64,000 bases of DNA from an uncultured Acinetobacter sp. (GCF_947626835.1 NZ_CANQTS010000002.1:62001-126000); one strand, 5' to 3'; positions 27,857 to 38,591 are shown, counted from the stretch's first letter. The notes: generated by a model from the letters alone, not told the origin. Made by a program: numbers and translations.

Positions 27857-28138
27857 TTATTGGAAAGAAAAACCGTCTAAATTCAAGTTATTTGCAGACA
27901 ATGCAAGGTCAAGACTAGAAGTTTGATAGTCTTGTTCACGTTGTTTCAAAATATCTTTAGAAACGTGACCAGCTGCAATTTCACGTAAAGCCACCACTGT
28001 AGGTTTATCGTTGTCCCATTCTACAGTTGGTTCAATACCTTGACGTGCCAATTGACGCGCGCGTTTGCTTGCCACTAGTACAAGCTCAAAGCGGTTGTCT
28101 ACATGGTCTAAACAATCTTCAACGGTTACGCGTGCCAT
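27857..28138 (-). CDS. rpoZ: RNA polymerase omega subunit
   Basis: This 93-residue protein starts [20 protein letters not shown], the near-invariant omega N-terminus. It continues with [13 protein letters not shown] and [12 protein letters not shown]. Omega assists RNA polymerase assembly and, in proteobacteria, contributes to the ppGpp site. This fits its usual position beside spoT and gmk. Confidence 0.97.
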   Translation of the reverse strand: MARVTVEDCLDHVDNRFELVLVASKRARQLARQGIEPTVEWDNDKPTVVALREIAAGHVSKDILKQREQDYQTSSLDLALSANNLNLDGFSFQ

Positions 28139-28214
28139 AAGAATTCTCGGTTGAATGGTAAATTTAAATAGACTGTGCAGTATAAAAGTCTTTACTTAAA
28201 TACTCAAGTTTTAA

Positions 28215-28838
28215 TCACTCGCTTACAGGAGTAATCAATTTTTGAATTAAGTCACGATGACGATTGGCTTGTTGTGAAAATACCAAACGATTGGCAGTAA
28301 TTACAGATTCTAGATCATGTAAAGCCTTATTAAAGTCATCATTAATAATCACATAATCAAAGTTGACATACTGTTGCATATCTTCGACCGCACAGCTTAA
28401 GCGATGCTCAATCACATCCACTGAGTCTGTGCCACGGTTAGATAAGCGCTGACGCAAATCAAACTGACTTGGCGGTAAAATAAAGATTTGTTTTGATTCA
28501 GGAAAAAGTTTACGTACTTGCTCGGCACCTTGCCAATCAATCTCAAGCAGCACGTCATGACCTTTGGCCAATTGTTCTTTTACAGTGGCTTGCGCTGTAC
28601 CATAATAGTTACCAAAAACTTCGGCATACTCAATAAAACCGCCTTCTTCAACCAGTTTTAAAAAGTCTTCTTTTTGTGCAAAGTGGTAATGTACACCGTC
28701 AAGTTCACCCACGCGTTGACCACGTGTGGTGTGCGATACAGAAACATGTAAATTGGTTACACGTTCAAGCAGCGCTTTAACAAGGGACGTTTTGCCCGTT
28801 CCTGATGCAGCAGAAACGACAAACAAGAGACCCGACAT
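28215..28838 (-). CDS. gmk: Guanylate kinase
   Basis: This 207-residue enzyme runs from MSGLLFVVSAASGTGKTSL (ATG 28838 with a CAGGA ribosome-binding site). The P-loop SGTGKTS is followed by the GMP-binding VSHTTRGQRVGELDGVHYHF and the YGT segment. It phosphorylates GMP to GDP. The gmk-rpoZ-spoT order is standard for gammaproteobacteria. It is divergent from ispH. Confidence 0.97.
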   Translation of the reverse strand: MSGLLFVVSAASGTGKTSLVKALLERVTNLHVSVSHTTRGQRVGELDGVHYHFAQKEDFLKLVEEGGFIEYAEVFGNYYGTAQATVKEQLAKGHDVLLEIDWQGAEQVRKLFPESKQIFILPPSQFDLRQRLSNRGTDSVDVIEHRLSCAVEDMQQYVNFDYVIINDDFNKALHDLESVITANRLVFSQQANRHRDLIQKLITPVSE

Positions 28839-28975
28839 GATATTTTTCCTGATATGATAAAATATCTTCTCTATTTTAAAGTAGACAGCCACTAAACTAA
28901 ATAGTCCAAGTGACTTTGTTTACATTTATTTCAAAATCATTCATCCAACACTTAAGCTGAGTATTTGAGGATTCT

Positions 28976-29926
28976 ATGGAAATTGTATTGGCTAATCCAC
29001 GTGGTTTTTGCGCAGGTGTAGACCGTGCAATTGCCATTGTAAATCGTGCTTTAGAGTCATTTAATCCCCCTATTTATGTGCGCCACGAAGTGGTACACAA
29101 CAAGTTTGTGGTGGATGATTTACGTCAACGTGGCGCAATTTTTGTAGATGAATTAGATGAAGTTCCAGATGACAATATTGTGATTTTTAGTGCCCATGGC
29201 GTATCTAAAGCGGTACAACAAGAAGCAAGCCGTCGTGGCTTAAAAGTCTTTGACGCGACCTGTCCTTTGGTCACTAAAGTACATATTGAAGTGACCAAAT
29301 ACGCCCGTGAAGGCACTGAAGCCATTTTAATTGGTCACCAAGGGCATCCTGAAGTAGAAGGCACCATGGGGCAATATGATAAAAAAAATGGCGGCAATAT
29401 TTATTTGGTTGAAGATGAACAAGATGTCGCAAACTTAGTTGTACATAATTCTGAACAAGTGGCATTTGTCACTCAAACTACACTATCGATTGATGATACG
29501 GCGAAGGTAATTGATGCTTTGCGTCAAAAATTCCCAAAGATTCAAGGTCCACGTAAAGATGATATTTGCTATGCCACGCAAAATCGCCAAGATGCAGTAC
29601 GTGATTTGGCGGCTCAATGTGATGTGGTTTTAGTGGTGGGTTCACCTAATTCATCTAACTCAAATCGTTTGCGTGAATTGGCAGAGCGTATGGGTAAACA
29701 AGCCTATTTGATTGATAATGCTGATGAACTCGATCAGACTTGGTTTAGTGCTCAATCCAAAATTGGGGTGACAGCAGGGGCATCTGCACCAGAGATCTTA
29801 ATTAAGCAAGTCATTCAGCGTTTGCAAGATTGGGGAGCAACAGTACCTCAAGAATTAGCAGGACGTGAAGAAAACATTACCTTTAGTTTACCTAAAGAAT
29901 TGCGTATCCCTATTACGCAAGCTTAA
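28976..29926 (+). CDS. ispH: 4-hydroxy-3-methylbut-2-enyl diphosphate reductase
   Basis: This is a 316-residue iron-sulfur enzyme of the last step of the MEP isoprenoid pathway. The cluster cysteines are in [17 protein letters not shown] and DICYATQNR. The signature [11 protein letters not shown] is near residue 222 and GASAPE is near 266. It is transcribed divergently from gmk. Confidence 0.97.
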   Translation: MEIVLANPRGFCAGVDRAIAIVNRALESFNPPIYVRHEVVHNKFVVDDLRQRGAIFVDELDEVPDDNIVIFSAHGVSKAVQQEASRRGLKVFDATCPLVTKVHIEVTKYAREGTEAILIGHQGHPEVEGTMGQYDKKNGGNIYLVEDEQDVANLVVHNSEQVAFVTQTTLSIDDTAKVIDALRQKFPKIQGPRKDDICYATQNRQDAVRDLAAQCDVVLVVGSPNSSNSNRLRELAERMGKQAYLIDNADELDQTWFSAQSKIGVTAGASAPEILIKQVIQRLQDWGATVPQELAGREENITFSLPKELRIPITQA

Positions 29927-29937
29927 ATCTAATCTTA

Positions 29938-29968
29938 TTTAAACCAATGCTTGGCATTGGTTTTTTTA
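29938..29968 (+). terminator. Terminator of ispH
   Basis: AAACCAATGC-TT-GGCATTGGTTTTTTTA forms a hairpin plus T-run. Confidence 0.85.
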
Positions 29969-30271
29969 TGTACTAAATATGATATATTTTAAGTAGATGC
30001 AATAAAAAAGGCATATAACTGAGCTGAGTGCTATAAGCATACGATATGAATATCCAACTAAATTGGTTGGGATTTTTAAAATTTATTAAACAATAAAAAT
30101 AAGTGTTTAATTTAAATCATAAAAAATATGTATTTAAGATGGTTTTTTTGATTATTTTTGTAGCAGCCTTATCTGATTTTTTATGCCATTTATCTGTGAT
30201 GAGTTTGTATTTTCCCTTGCTTATTCGATAATTAGTACAGGATAGGGTGCTGAATTTTTATGGGATGAATA
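29969..30271. other. Gene-free leader of the minor pilin operon
   Basis: About 300 AT-rich bases carry no supported gene. They contain a small CCAAC/GTTGG inverted repeat near 30054-30070 and presumably the promoter of fimU-pilVWXY1E. No convincing sigma-54 site was seen. Confidence 0.4.
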
Positions 30272-30718
30272 ATGCGTAAATTACAAGGATTTACCTTAGT
30301 CGAATTAATGATAACAATTGGCATCTTGGCGATTTTAGCCACACTTGCTGTACCGTCTTTTGCCAGCATGATACGTAAATATAATTTAGAAAGCAGTGTC
30401 ATGGAGTTAAATATGTTGCTTAGTGAAGCACGTACCACTGCTTTAGCGACCAGAAAAGACGTCACTATTCATTTAAATAAAGAAGCACATAACACAACAT
30501 ATAACAAAAATTGGATGCCTAAAGGACAAACCAGTTATCAAACGTCTATTTCTGAAATTGTATTTACTGCATCTGGTCAAATAAAGGTCGATAGTGAAAT
30601 GGCCACAGATACTACATTAAAAGTATGTGACCAAGCAGTGCGTTCTGAACTTTCAATGACGCTACATTTGTCCCGTTTTGGCACTGTGCAAAATATAACT
30701 AAGGGGCAATGTTCATGA
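30272..30718 (+). CDS. fimU: Minor pilin FimU/FimT (GspH-like)
   Basis: This 148-residue prepilin has leader MRKLQG before mature FTLVELMITIGILAILATLA, a helical stem (FASMIRKYNLESSVMELNMLLSEARTTALATR) and a GspH-type beta-sheet head. It is the first gene of a six- or seven-gene minor pilin operon that primes pilus assembly with PilY1. The stop overlaps the pilV start (ATGA). Confidence 0.93.
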   Translation: MRKLQGFTLVELMITIGILAILATLAVPSFASMIRKYNLESSVMELNMLLSEARTTALATRKDVTIHLNKEAHNTTYNKNWMPKGQTSYQTSISEIVFTASGQIKVDSEMATDTTLKVCDQAVRSELSMTLHLSRFGTVQNITKGQCS

Positions 30719-31254
30719 CATATTCAGCTCAACGCGGTATTGGCTTAATCGAAGTGATGGTTGCAGCACTGATTTTAGCAGTTGCTGTGTTGGGATTTAT
30801 GGCCTTGCAATATCGCTCTTTAGAAGCAGCAAATGAGGCTTATTATCGTACCCAAGCCATGAGTATGGCGCGTGACCTTGCAGAAAGAATCCGAGCCAAT
30901 CAATTTGCACAATCCAATTATGTTGAATATCTGACCTATAAAAAATCCGAACCTGCACCTGAGCCCGATGATGAAGATGAAGGTGTTGTGATGCCTACAG
31001 CATGTACGCATACATCAACCTGCAACCAAGAACAGTTCGCCTATGTTGATGCCATGGAAATTAAGGCGAAGGCACAAGATGTCGGTATGCAAATAGCGAT
31101 GCAAACCTGTAGTGGTGTCGCACGTCAATGTATTTATATTGCTTGGGATGAAACTTTGCCTAAAGATGGTGATCCAAGTACAGAAAAAGTATGTACCAGC
31201 GGAGGTACATATGTAGATGCTTCACGCTGTATTGTGATGGAGGCATACGAATAA
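30715..31254 (+). CDS. pilV: Minor pilin PilV
   Basis: This is a 179-residue prepilin from the ATG at 30715, which overlaps the fimU stop and has an AAGGGG ribosome-binding site. Its N-terminus is QRGIGLIEVMVAALILAVAVLGFMALQ, followed by a helix with RTQAMSMARDLAERIRANQ, typical for PilV. The head has several cysteines. Its stop overlaps the pilW start. Confidence 0.93.
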   Translation: MTYSAQRGIGLIEVMVAALILAVAVLGFMALQYRSLEAANEAYYRTQAMSMARDLAERIRANQFAQSNYVEYLTYKKSEPAPEPDDEDEGVVMPTACTHTSTCNQEQFAYVDAMEIKAKAQDVGMQIAMQTCSGVARQCIYIAWDETLPKDGDPSTEKVCTSGGTYVDASRCIVMEAYE

Positions 31255-32315
31255 TGAATAAACTCTATCAACATGGTTTGAGCTTGCTTGAATTGATGAT
31301 TGCCTTGGCACTGGGATTGATCTTGGTGGCTGTGGCTATACAAATGTTTATTTCTTCTCAATCAAATTTATCGTTGCAGCGTGGTTTAGGTGACTTACAA
31401 GACAACGGTCTGTTTGGAATTGATTTTGTGGCCAAAGATTTACGTAAAGTGAATCTGGGTGCAGCGTTACCTGTTTTAGATTCAAAGATTGCACAAGGTG
31501 GGGTAATTTTGTCTACAAGCAATATTACAGGTACATCACCCACTGGAACTGGCACGATTAATTTATCTGGTTTACAACAAAATGAAATGTCAGGTACAGC
31601 ATTGCTGCCAGGTACATCTAACTTTGTGGGTCAAAAAAGTGATCAGCTGACCATTCAATATAAAGCTGTGCAAAATGTTTATGATGATGCAACTTTTTTA
31701 CGCAAGGTCAATAATGGTCTTAATACAGCCGAGCAAGAAATTGTTGTAGGTTATGACTGTGAAGGCGGAAAAATTCTGCTTCGCGACGTTGCTAATCAAG
31801 TGTATATCGTGCAGCGTTATTTTGTAAAACCAGTCACAGATCTGACTACACCTGATGGTCAAACTAATCCAAATCTTGCCCTGTATTGTGATGCCGGACG
31901 ATATCAGTTAGGTGCTGTGGAAGATGCGTATGCAGCAACTCAACCTGAAAACCGTAGAGTGATGGTCACAGGCTTAAATAATAATAATCAAATTATTTTA
32001 CGTCGTGTTGACCACTTTCGGGTCTTGCTTGGCGTAGCAGAAGGAAACTATACCGAGAGCAGTAAATTCAGATATATGACCTTAAGCGACTATAAAGCGC
32101 TCACCACGAACTTGCCGCAAATTCGTAGTGTGAAATTGGGACTTGTCATCCGCTCTCAAGATTCTGTACCAAGTTCAGTGATAAAAGCGGATCAAAGTTT
32201 TAATATTTTAGATTTAAACGCCTTAAAACTGGTGGGTTCACAAGACAATTATTTACGTCAAGTACTCACACAAACCATTGCCTTGCGTAATGCTCTTGGG
32301 GAGGACTTAAGATGA
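31254..32315 (+). CDS. pilW: Minor pilin PilW
   Basis: This is a 353-residue prepilin from the ATG at 31254 (TAATG overlap with pilV, GGAGG upstream). An upstream in-frame start inside pilV is rejected because it would bury the leader. The N-terminus is QHGLSLLELMIALALGLILVAVAIQMF. The long head domain and its place between pilV and pilX identify it. The stop overlaps pilX. Confidence 0.92.
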   Translation: MNKLYQHGLSLLELMIALALGLILVAVAIQMFISSQSNLSLQRGLGDLQDNGLFGIDFVAKDLRKVNLGAALPVLDSKIAQGGVILSTSNITGTSPTGTGTINLSGLQQNEMSGTALLPGTSNFVGQKSDQLTIQYKAVQNVYDDATFLRKVNNGLNTAEQEIVVGYDCEGGKILLRDVANQVYIVQRYFVKPVTDLTTPDGQTNPNLALYCDAGRYQLGAVEDAYAATQPENRRVMVTGLNNNNQIILRRVDHFRVLLGVAEGNYTESSKFRYMTLSDYKALTTNLPQIRSVKLGLVIRSQDSVPSSVIKADQSFNILDLNALKLVGSQDNYLRQVLTQTIALRNALGEDLR

Positions 32316-33088
32316 TAAATTCTCGAGTGCAGCAAAAAGGTTCAACTTTAGTGGTGGTATTAATCATGTTGGTGATTATTACCATTATTGGTGTGGTGGG
32401 CGTGCGTCATAGTATGACCTCATTAAATATTGCAACCAATAGTCAAATTAATGAATTGTTAAGACAAAGCTCTGACTCTGCCATGTTGGCCTTAGAAGAT
32501 GTCAGTGATCTTGAACAACTCTCTACTGCTAATGGGATTTTAGGTTTTATTAGTCAACCTGAAAATCTGAATAAAGAGTTAGTGTTTTGTTTTAAAAAGA
32601 ATCAAGGTATCGCGTTTACCATTAATCAAGCCAGTATGCTTGAGTTCACATCAACAGGCATCAGAAATTCAACTTTGGGCAAGCGAGGCTTTTGTAAGCC
32701 CAAAAACAGTTTGTTTTATACCAGTGAGCGTAATGCTGTGCTGACGCAAGTGGCGATTAGACGCTCAACTGCAGGCGTGTTAGAACCAGCCTTCTCAAAC
32801 TATGTTACAGGTACGGATTTTGTCTCGGCTAAAACACAAAATAACGAGCGTTTCACCATTTATGCCACATCTGTTTTACCTTCAGTGGGTGGGGCTAATA
32901 AGGATGATATTGAAAATTGTTTATCAAATCATTTTAGTGGCAGCATTCAAAGTTTATCTTTAAATATTGACAGTCCTGCTGCAACAACAGTTTCACAGTG
33001 TTTGGAAAAATTAGGCGTGCCATATATCACCCAAGTGGCTGATTACAGCTATATGGTAGGTTTTAACAAGTTGCCGGCAAGTAACTGA
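32312..33088 (+). CDS. pilX: Minor pilin PilX
   Basis: This 258-residue protein has N-terminus QKGSTLVVVLIMLVIITIIGVVGVRHSM, the PilX-type transmembrane helix lacking Glu5 (Val instead). It overlaps pilW by 4 bp and precedes pilY1. It functions in pilus assembly/aggregation together with PilY1. Confidence 0.9.
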   Translation: MINSRVQQKGSTLVVVLIMLVIITIIGVVGVRHSMTSLNIATNSQINELLRQSSDSAMLALEDVSDLEQLSTANGILGFISQPENLNKELVFCFKKNQGIAFTINQASMLEFTSTGIRNSTLGKRGFCKPKNSLFYTSERNAVLTQVAIRRSTAGVLEPAFSNYVTGTDFVSAKTQNNERFTIYATSVLPSVGGANKDDIENCLSNHFSGSIQSLSLNIDSPAATTVSQCLEKLGVPYITQVADYSYMVGFNKLPASN

Positions 33089-33107
33089 TAGCATGGGAGT
33101 ATTTACA

Positions 33108-36100
33108 ATGAAAAAGACAATAATCAGCAATGCTATTGTTATGGTATTAGCAACCACAGGCCTCATGACTCATACCACATGGGCCAGTGATCGTGATATT
33201 TATCAACGCGGTGGCGAAGGTTCATCTGCGGTTATGATTTCACTGGATGTAAGCCGAACCATGCGTGAAAAATTTGGTACGCTGGATGACGGTAATGGTG
33301 ACTATTATGGTTGTGTACGTAGTGTTCAAGAGCCAGAAGAAATTTTAATTGGTAATAAAAACCGTAAGGTTGATTCAAAATATTGTGTTTATACCGATGA
33401 CACCATCAAAATTAATAAGTTCTTCTTAAGAAAAAAATTCCCCTCTTATGAAGCTTATATTAAGCAAACCTGTGACTTTATCCCGCGCAATATGGCGTTG
33501 AGTGGACGTGAAAATAATGTCTATCAATGTTATGACCGTTTAACGCGTGCCAAAATTGCACTGATTGGTTTGCTTGATGGTGATGTAGTACGTGACATCA
33601 CACCATTAAGTGACGACAAAGTCATAGGCTTGAGTATTTTCCCAGCATATTTGGTCAGTAATGACGACAATAGTAAGCATGCTGATAAGGCTGCCGCGAT
33701 TATTTTACCTGCCCGTCGTCTTGATGCAAAAGTCACTTACAAAAATCAGCAAATGACGCAGCGTGAAGCATTGGTACAAGGTATTTTAGACACCACAGAT
33801 GTCAAGAAAAGTTTATGGGATAAAATTACCGAAAACGATAACGTCCCCATTGGTAGTGCTTTAGCAGAATCGGCAGCATATTTAATGGGCACGACCACCA
33901 ATGCTGGCTTTAGAGAAATGCAAAAAGCTTGGATTAAATGGGAAGATCGAAAAATACAGGAAAAGTTTGAAAAGTCTCGGCTTTGGCCTTTTGTGAGTGA
34001 TTGTGACAAAAGTAAAGCTAGCTCGTGGGATGAGTTTGGTCAATGTACAATTCTTGGTTGGTTCGACAGTAGTATCAATACCAAGTTAGATGCTTATGAT
34101 GATTTATACTCTATGAATGAGCGTAATGCTGCAGATTTATCATGGGATCGGGCACGCTTTTTAATCAATGATGATAGTAAATATTTAAAGACCAGTGGTT
34201 ATCGTTATGCACCTGCTGAGGTATTAGATGGTATTAACTATAAAGCCCCGGATTTAATTAACAAACAGGTTAAAGATCCTTCATCAAAATCATGTCATGC
34301 CCAAGGGATTTACGTGGTTACGGGTGGTTTATCACATACAGGTGATTCTTCACAAGGTGAAGGCACAATTGACTTTTACATGAAAAGGATGATGAGTCGT
34401 TCTTTAGGGAACACCAATTATCGTACCAATATGTGTAAAAATGGTGCACTCAAAGACTACACCAATGTCTTTGGCAATGAGAGTAACTATATAGATAACT
34501 CAAGTTGGTCGTGTATCTCTGCCTATGCGGAAAAACTAAAAACAGGTGCTAACCCAGTTGGTTTAAGTATTAAAACAGCAGTGGTAGGTGTGGGTAAGCA
34601 GTTTGAAGAGTTGCCAAGTTCCAATTTTTCTATGACTACCGCAGAAAATGAAGCTCAATTAGCAGAAGCGATTGAAAAATTAGAAGCTTTTGAAGATGCC
34701 AGTACTTTGTTGGCCAAAAATCGTACTAAACATAATTTAAAAAATACGGCACTGCTTGGTTTATATGGTGGTGGTGGTTGGTATTCAGCAATGTCACCTC
34801 AAGAGATTGCCAAAAGTTTTAATAGCTTTGTGAATGTATTGTCAAAAGACATTCCATCCGCATCGGTGAATAAAGCTGTTATTCCAGTGGATATTTTAAA
34901 TCCTTATGAGTTGCAGCCTTATGCTTATCTGACCATGTATGAACCGACTGTACAGGGTATGACGGCGGCATGGGCAGGTAACTTAAAACGTTATGGTATT
35001 GGTACGAAAGGCTTAGTAGTAGATCAAAGTGATAAAAGCATTTTTGCTGCTAATGGTGTTGTTAAAGACAGTGTTAAAGATCTGTGGGAAAAATCTTCTT
35101 TAACCGATGCTGAGAAAGCCAAAACACGTTTATTCCAAGGTGGTGCACTCAATCAAATTGATTTGGGCAAAAACGATGCGGATGAATTTAAACGTACTGT
35201 ATATACCACCCGTGAATGTGTAGAAAAAAAGAATCAGGTTGTTTGCCAACAAAATCAAAATGTGGCTTTAAAGCAAATTAATCAAGACTACTTTAACAAA
35301 GGTTTAACCGCTCAAGATCAGCTTCGAGGTTATTTACTTGGATTATTAGGTTATAACGTGGTCAATCCAAAGGCTGTGGATGACGAAGATATTATGCAGA
35401 TTTGGCAGCAGCGCCCTGAGCTACGCCAAATGGGAGCAATCTTACATTCTGACCCATTGCTATTTACTCAAAATGGTAAAGTCGCCCGTGATGCCAATGG
35501 TTATATTTCTACCTCAGAGCGTGAAGACTATGTGTTATTTGGTACAACGCAAGGTGTATTACACGTCTTAGATGCCAAGACTGGTAAAGAGAAATTTGCC
35601 TTTGTGCCAAATGAAATGGTTGAATCCAATCATAACAACTTTATTCATCCCAATGCTGCCGACCCTACAGGAAAATTCTTATATGGTATTGATGGTGCAT
35701 GGACCGTGCATACAGAATATGTACCAGATAGTGAAGCAGGTGAAAACCTGACCGTTGCAGAACGTACCGACGTTGAAATTGCAGGTAAACAGTGGGTATA
35801 TGGTGGTTTACGTATGGGAGGGCGCAGTTACTACGCGCTTGATCTGAGTGATATTGATAAACCCAAAGTAAAATTTCATATCGATCCAGACACAAGCTCA
35901 GTATATAGCCCTAAAGGCAAAAAAGAGTATGCAGGTTTGCGCTTTATGGGGCAAAGCTGGTCTAAGCCAGTCATCACGCGAGTCAATTGGCAAGGTGAAG
36001 ATAAATTGGTGATGTTTGTAGGTGGTGGTTATGACCACGTCGGTCAAAACCAAGGCTATGAGAGTGCAACCTATGACCAAAAAACGGGCAGCGAGCGCCG

Positions 36101-37181
36101 TGGTGCAGGGGTGTACATGTTTGATGCCGACACTGGGGATTTATTGTGGTGGGCAAGTAGTAATGTCTCTGTGGGGGACCCTGTACAACCCAATATGCAG
36201 AAAACCATTGAGCACAAAGTCGCTGATTTAGGGTATAGCGTAGTCAGTACCATTAAAACAGTGGATCGAGATGGCGATAACTTGACAGATCATTTGTACT
36301 TTGGTGATTTAGGTGGTCAGGTATGGCGTATTGATATCAATAACTTCCGCAATAGTAAGCAAGCTTTTGCGACACATATTGTACGTTTACTCGATTTACA
36401 AGCGGGTATTAATGCCAGTGAAAGCTATAAACGTCCACGTTTTTATACTCAACCGACCTTTAGTATTTATCGTGTGCCAAGTTCTGGTCGTGTGATGGCT
36501 GCCATCAGCATTGGTTCTGGGAATTTAAGTAGACCAATGCATGACCCTGTAGGTGAGCCAAATTGGAAAGCCAATGCAATTTATACCTTATTTGATAAAG
36601 ATGTCACACGGAGCAATTTATACAAAATCAATTCATCACAGTTGGTGACCCAAGATGTTCAACCTGTAGAGCTAAGCACTAATCAGCGCAAAGGCATTGA
36701 TAAAGCCTTTGATGAGAGTATTGCAGGTTGGAAATATACATTCTCTGAGCATTCATTTGATCTTGATGCAAAAAATACAGATGCGCAAAAATTCTATACG
36801 ACTCCAATGGGTGCCAAAGTCATTACCGATCCAGTCTTAATGAATAACCAGTTATTTGTAAGCGTGTTTGATAGTGCCAAGAGCGGTACGGTTCAAGGCT
36901 GTGATGCAGGTATTAAAGGCGAGAGTGTTATTGAGCGTTTTTGTATGCCGTTTGGTACATGTGGTTCTAATAGCGGTCTGAATAACAGTTTATATGCAGG
37001 GGTGGGGATAGCACCAATTAATGTCAGCTCAGCCGGTCAAGGCGCTCAAAACTCACGTACGATTATTAATAGTCAATGTGAGGGAGATAGTTGTTCTATC
37101 GGAGGCAGTGGCGACAATGTGCAAGTTAACAATGAGCTTAATCGTAAGCTACGCCCAATGCGTTGGTTTGAACGCGAGTGA
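33108..37181 (+). CDS. pilY1: Type IV pilus tip-associated adhesin/assembly protein PilY1
   Basis: This protein has about 1357 residues from the ATG at 33108 with a GGGAG ribosome-binding site. A signal peptide (residues 1 to about 27) is followed by a VWA-like region with the MIDAS-type DVSRTM near residue 45. The C-terminal beta-propeller contains the calcium-binding loop DRDGDNLTD and GDLGGQVWRIDI, the hallmark of PilY1. It promotes pilus extrusion and may bind surfaces. The last bases overlap the next minor pilin gene region. Confidence 0.95.
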   Translation: MKKTIISNAIVMVLATTGLMTHTTWASDRDIYQRGGEGSSAVMISLDVSRTMREKFGTLDDGNGDYYGCVRSVQEPEEILIGNKNRKVDSKYCVYTDDTIKINKFFLRKKFPSYEAYIKQTCDFIPRNMALSGRENNVYQCYDRLTRAKIALIGLLDGDVVRDITPLSDDKVIGLSIFPAYLVSNDDNSKHADKAAAIILPARRLDAKVTYKNQQMTQREALVQGILDTTDVKKSLWDKITENDNVPIGSALAESAAYLMGTTTNAGFREMQKAWIKWEDRKIQEKFEKSRLWPFVSDCDKSKASSWDEFGQCTILGWFDSSINTKLDAYDDLYSMNERNAADLSWDRARFLINDDSKYLKTSGYRYAPAEVLDGINYKAPDLINKQVKDPSSKSCHAQGIYVVTGGLSHTGDSSQGEGTIDFYMKRMMSRSLGNTNYRTNMCKNGALKDYTNVFGNESNYIDNSSWSCISAYAEKLKTGANPVGLSIKTAVVGVGKQFEELPSSNFSMTTAENEAQLAEAIEKLEAFEDASTLLAKNRTKHNLKNTALLGLYGGGGWYSAMSPQEIAKSFNSFVNVLSKDIPSASVNKAVIPVDILNPYELQPYAYLTMYEPTVQGMTAAWAGNLKRYGIGTKGLVVDQSDKSIFAANGVVKDSVKDLWEKSSLTDAEKAKTRLFQGGALNQIDLGKNDADEFKRTVYTTRECVEKKNQVVCQQNQNVALKQINQDYFNKGLTAQDQLRGYLLGLLGYNVVNPKAVDDEDIMQIWQQRPELRQMGAILHSDPLLFTQNGKVARDANGYISTSEREDYVLFGTTQGVLHVLDAKTGKEKFAFVPNEMVESNHNNFIHPNAADPTGKFLYGIDGAWTVHTEYVPDSEAGENLTVAERTDVEIAGKQWVYGGLRMGGRSYYALDLSDIDKPKVKFHIDPDTSSVYSPKGKKEYAGLRFMGQSWSKPVITRVNWQGEDKLVMFVGGGYDHVGQNQGYESATYDQKTGSERRGAGVYMFDADTGDLLWWASSNVSVGDPVQPNMQKTIEHKVADLGYSVVSTIKTVDRDGDNLTDHLYFGDLGGQVWRIDINNFRNSKQAFATHIVRLLDLQAGINASESYKRPRFYTQPTFSIYRVPSSGRVMAAISIGSGNLSRPMHDPVGEPNWKANAIYTLFDKDVTRSNLYKINSSQLVTQDVQPVELSTNQRKGIDKAFDESIAGWKYTFSEHSFDLDAKNTDAQKFYTTPMGAKVITDPVLMNNQLFVSVFDSAKSGTVQGCDAGIKGESVIERFCMPFGTCGSNSGLNNSLYAGVGIAPINVSSAGQGAQNSRTIINSQCEGDSCSIGGSGDNVQVNNELNRKLRPMRWFERE

Positions 37182-37189
37182 GAACAGCT

Positions 37190-37732
37190 ATGCAAATGAA
37201 TAAGGGCTTTACCTTAATTGAGCTGATGGTCGTAGTGATGATTATTACAATCTTCGCTGTTATCGCTGTGCCTACTTATAAAAATTATATCCGCCGTGCC
37301 GAGCTAAGTCAGGCACAGCAGGAGATGCAAAAAATTGCAGACCAACTTGAGCGTTATAAAGGACGTAGTTTTAGTTATAACGGTTTTAGTTTGGCAGCAG
37401 TTTTTGATCTACAAAATGATGATCCCTTAATTAATGAAGCCGATGGGGTGGTGTATCTACCCATCGGCAGCAATTTTACTAATGCTAAATATACTTTGAC
37501 CTTACGTGATCCTGAGACCAAAAAGTCACTTGCAACTGGGGTTAAGGCCAGTGCAGGCGATGCAGGACTTGGTGATAGTTTAGGTCATAGTTGGGAGATG
37601 AATGCGCTAAGCACTGATTTGGCAAATTATAGTTTAGTCATGAACAGTCAGGGTGTGCAATGTAAAACCATAGACCAGACACAAGTAAAGTTGTATCGTT
37701 GTGATACGACTGGGACTGGTGAAGCATGGTAA
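37190..37732 (+). CDS. Type IV minor pilin, PilE-like (first copy)
   Basis: This prepilin has about 180 residues; possible starts are 37178 (GTG, overlapping the pilY1 stop), 37190 and 37196. The leader MNKG precedes FTLIELMVVVMIITIFAVIAVPTYKNYIRRAE, and the stem has AQQEMQKIADQLERYKGR, typical of ComE/PilE-type minor pilins. The head holds a C-terminal Cys pair (VQCKTI, YRCDTT). It is followed by a second PilE gene with overlap. Confidence 0.88.
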   Translation: MQMNKGFTLIELMVVVMIITIFAVIAVPTYKNYIRRAELSQAQQEMQKIADQLERYKGRSFSYNGFSLAAVFDLQNDDPLINEADGVVYLPIGSNFTNAKYTLTLRDPETKKSLATGVKASAGDAGLGDSLGHSWEMNALSTDLANYSLVMNSQGVQCKTIDQTQVKLYRCDTTGTGEAW

Positions 37733-38169
37733 AACAAGCGGGCTTTAGCTTAGTTGAATTGATGATTGTAGTGGTGATTGTGGCAATTTTGACTATGATT
37801 GCCATTCCTAGCTATGAGCGTTATAAAGTCAAAGTTAATCGTGTGGCGGCTCAATCTGACTTGGTTGAGATGGGCACTAAATTGCAGCAGTATTTAGTGA
37901 CGCGTCGTAGTTTTATAAAAGATAATGGTTTTATTGGTTTAAATGATGTCAACTTAACCAATCAGCTACCACGCAACGAGCCAAGTTTATATACCGTTAG
38001 TCTGAATGTAACAGCAAACAGTTGGGAACTTATTGCTGCACCTAATATAGATACACGCCAAGAAGGGGATGGATTTTTAGTTTTAAATTCCAAAGGTTAT
38101 CGTTGTTGGAATAAACAATTAACCACAGCGTGTCAACCAAGTGCCACAACAAATTGGGATGGGCGTTAA
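37726..38169 (+). CDS. pilE: Type IV minor pilin PilE (second copy)
   Basis: This is a 147-residue prepilin with MVKQAG before FSLVELMIVVVIVAILTMIAIPSYERYKVKV. The stem has NRVAAQSDLVEMGTKLQQYLVTRR and the C-terminus a Cys pair (YRCWNKQ, TACQPS). It overlaps the preceding gene and closes the fimU-pilVWXY1 operon, in the position of pilE. Confidence 0.9.
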   Translation: MVKQAGFSLVELMIVVVIVAILTMIAIPSYERYKVKVNRVAAQSDLVEMGTKLQQYLVTRRSFIKDNGFIGLNDVNLTNQLPRNEPSLYTVSLNVTANSWELIAAPNIDTRQEGDGFLVLNSKGYRCWNKQLTTACQPSATTNWDGR

Positions 38170-38315
38170 AAAGTAAATTTAAAGGTGTGGATAAATCAGT
38201 TTTTCATCTTTATTTCATGGCCAACATCGCGTAAAATGCTGCCCTCTATGAAAGGGGTTTGAGCTGTATCGATGGTCGGTACAAGGATAATCCGTAAAAA
38301 CTATAAGGTTCTATC

Positions 38316-38573
38316 ATGGTTGTTATTCGTCTTGCACGCGGTGGTGCTAAAAAACGTCCTTTCTATCAAATCATTGTGACTGATAGCCGTAATGCACGTG
38401 ACGGTCGTTTCATCGAACGTATCGGTTTCTTCAACCCTACAGCTCAAGGTAAAGCAGAAAAACTTCGTTTAGATGCTGACCGTTTTGCTCATTGGGTTTC
38501 TCAAGGTGCTCAACCTTCAGATCGCGTTGCTTCTTTAGCTGCTCAAGCTAAAAAAGCTGCAGCTGCTGTTTAA
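38316..38573 (+). CDS. rpsP: 30S ribosomal protein S16
   Basis: This 85-residue protein, [20 protein letters not shown]..., is the canonical bS16 start, with [19 protein letters not shown]. It is first of the rpsP-rimM-trmD-rplS operon. Confidence 0.98.
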   Translation: MVVIRLARGGAKKRPFYQIIVTDSRNARDGRFIERIGFFNPTAQGKAEKLRLDADRFAHWVSQGAQPSDRVASLAAQAKKAAAAV

Positions 38574-38591
38574 TACGGTAGTAGATTGCCC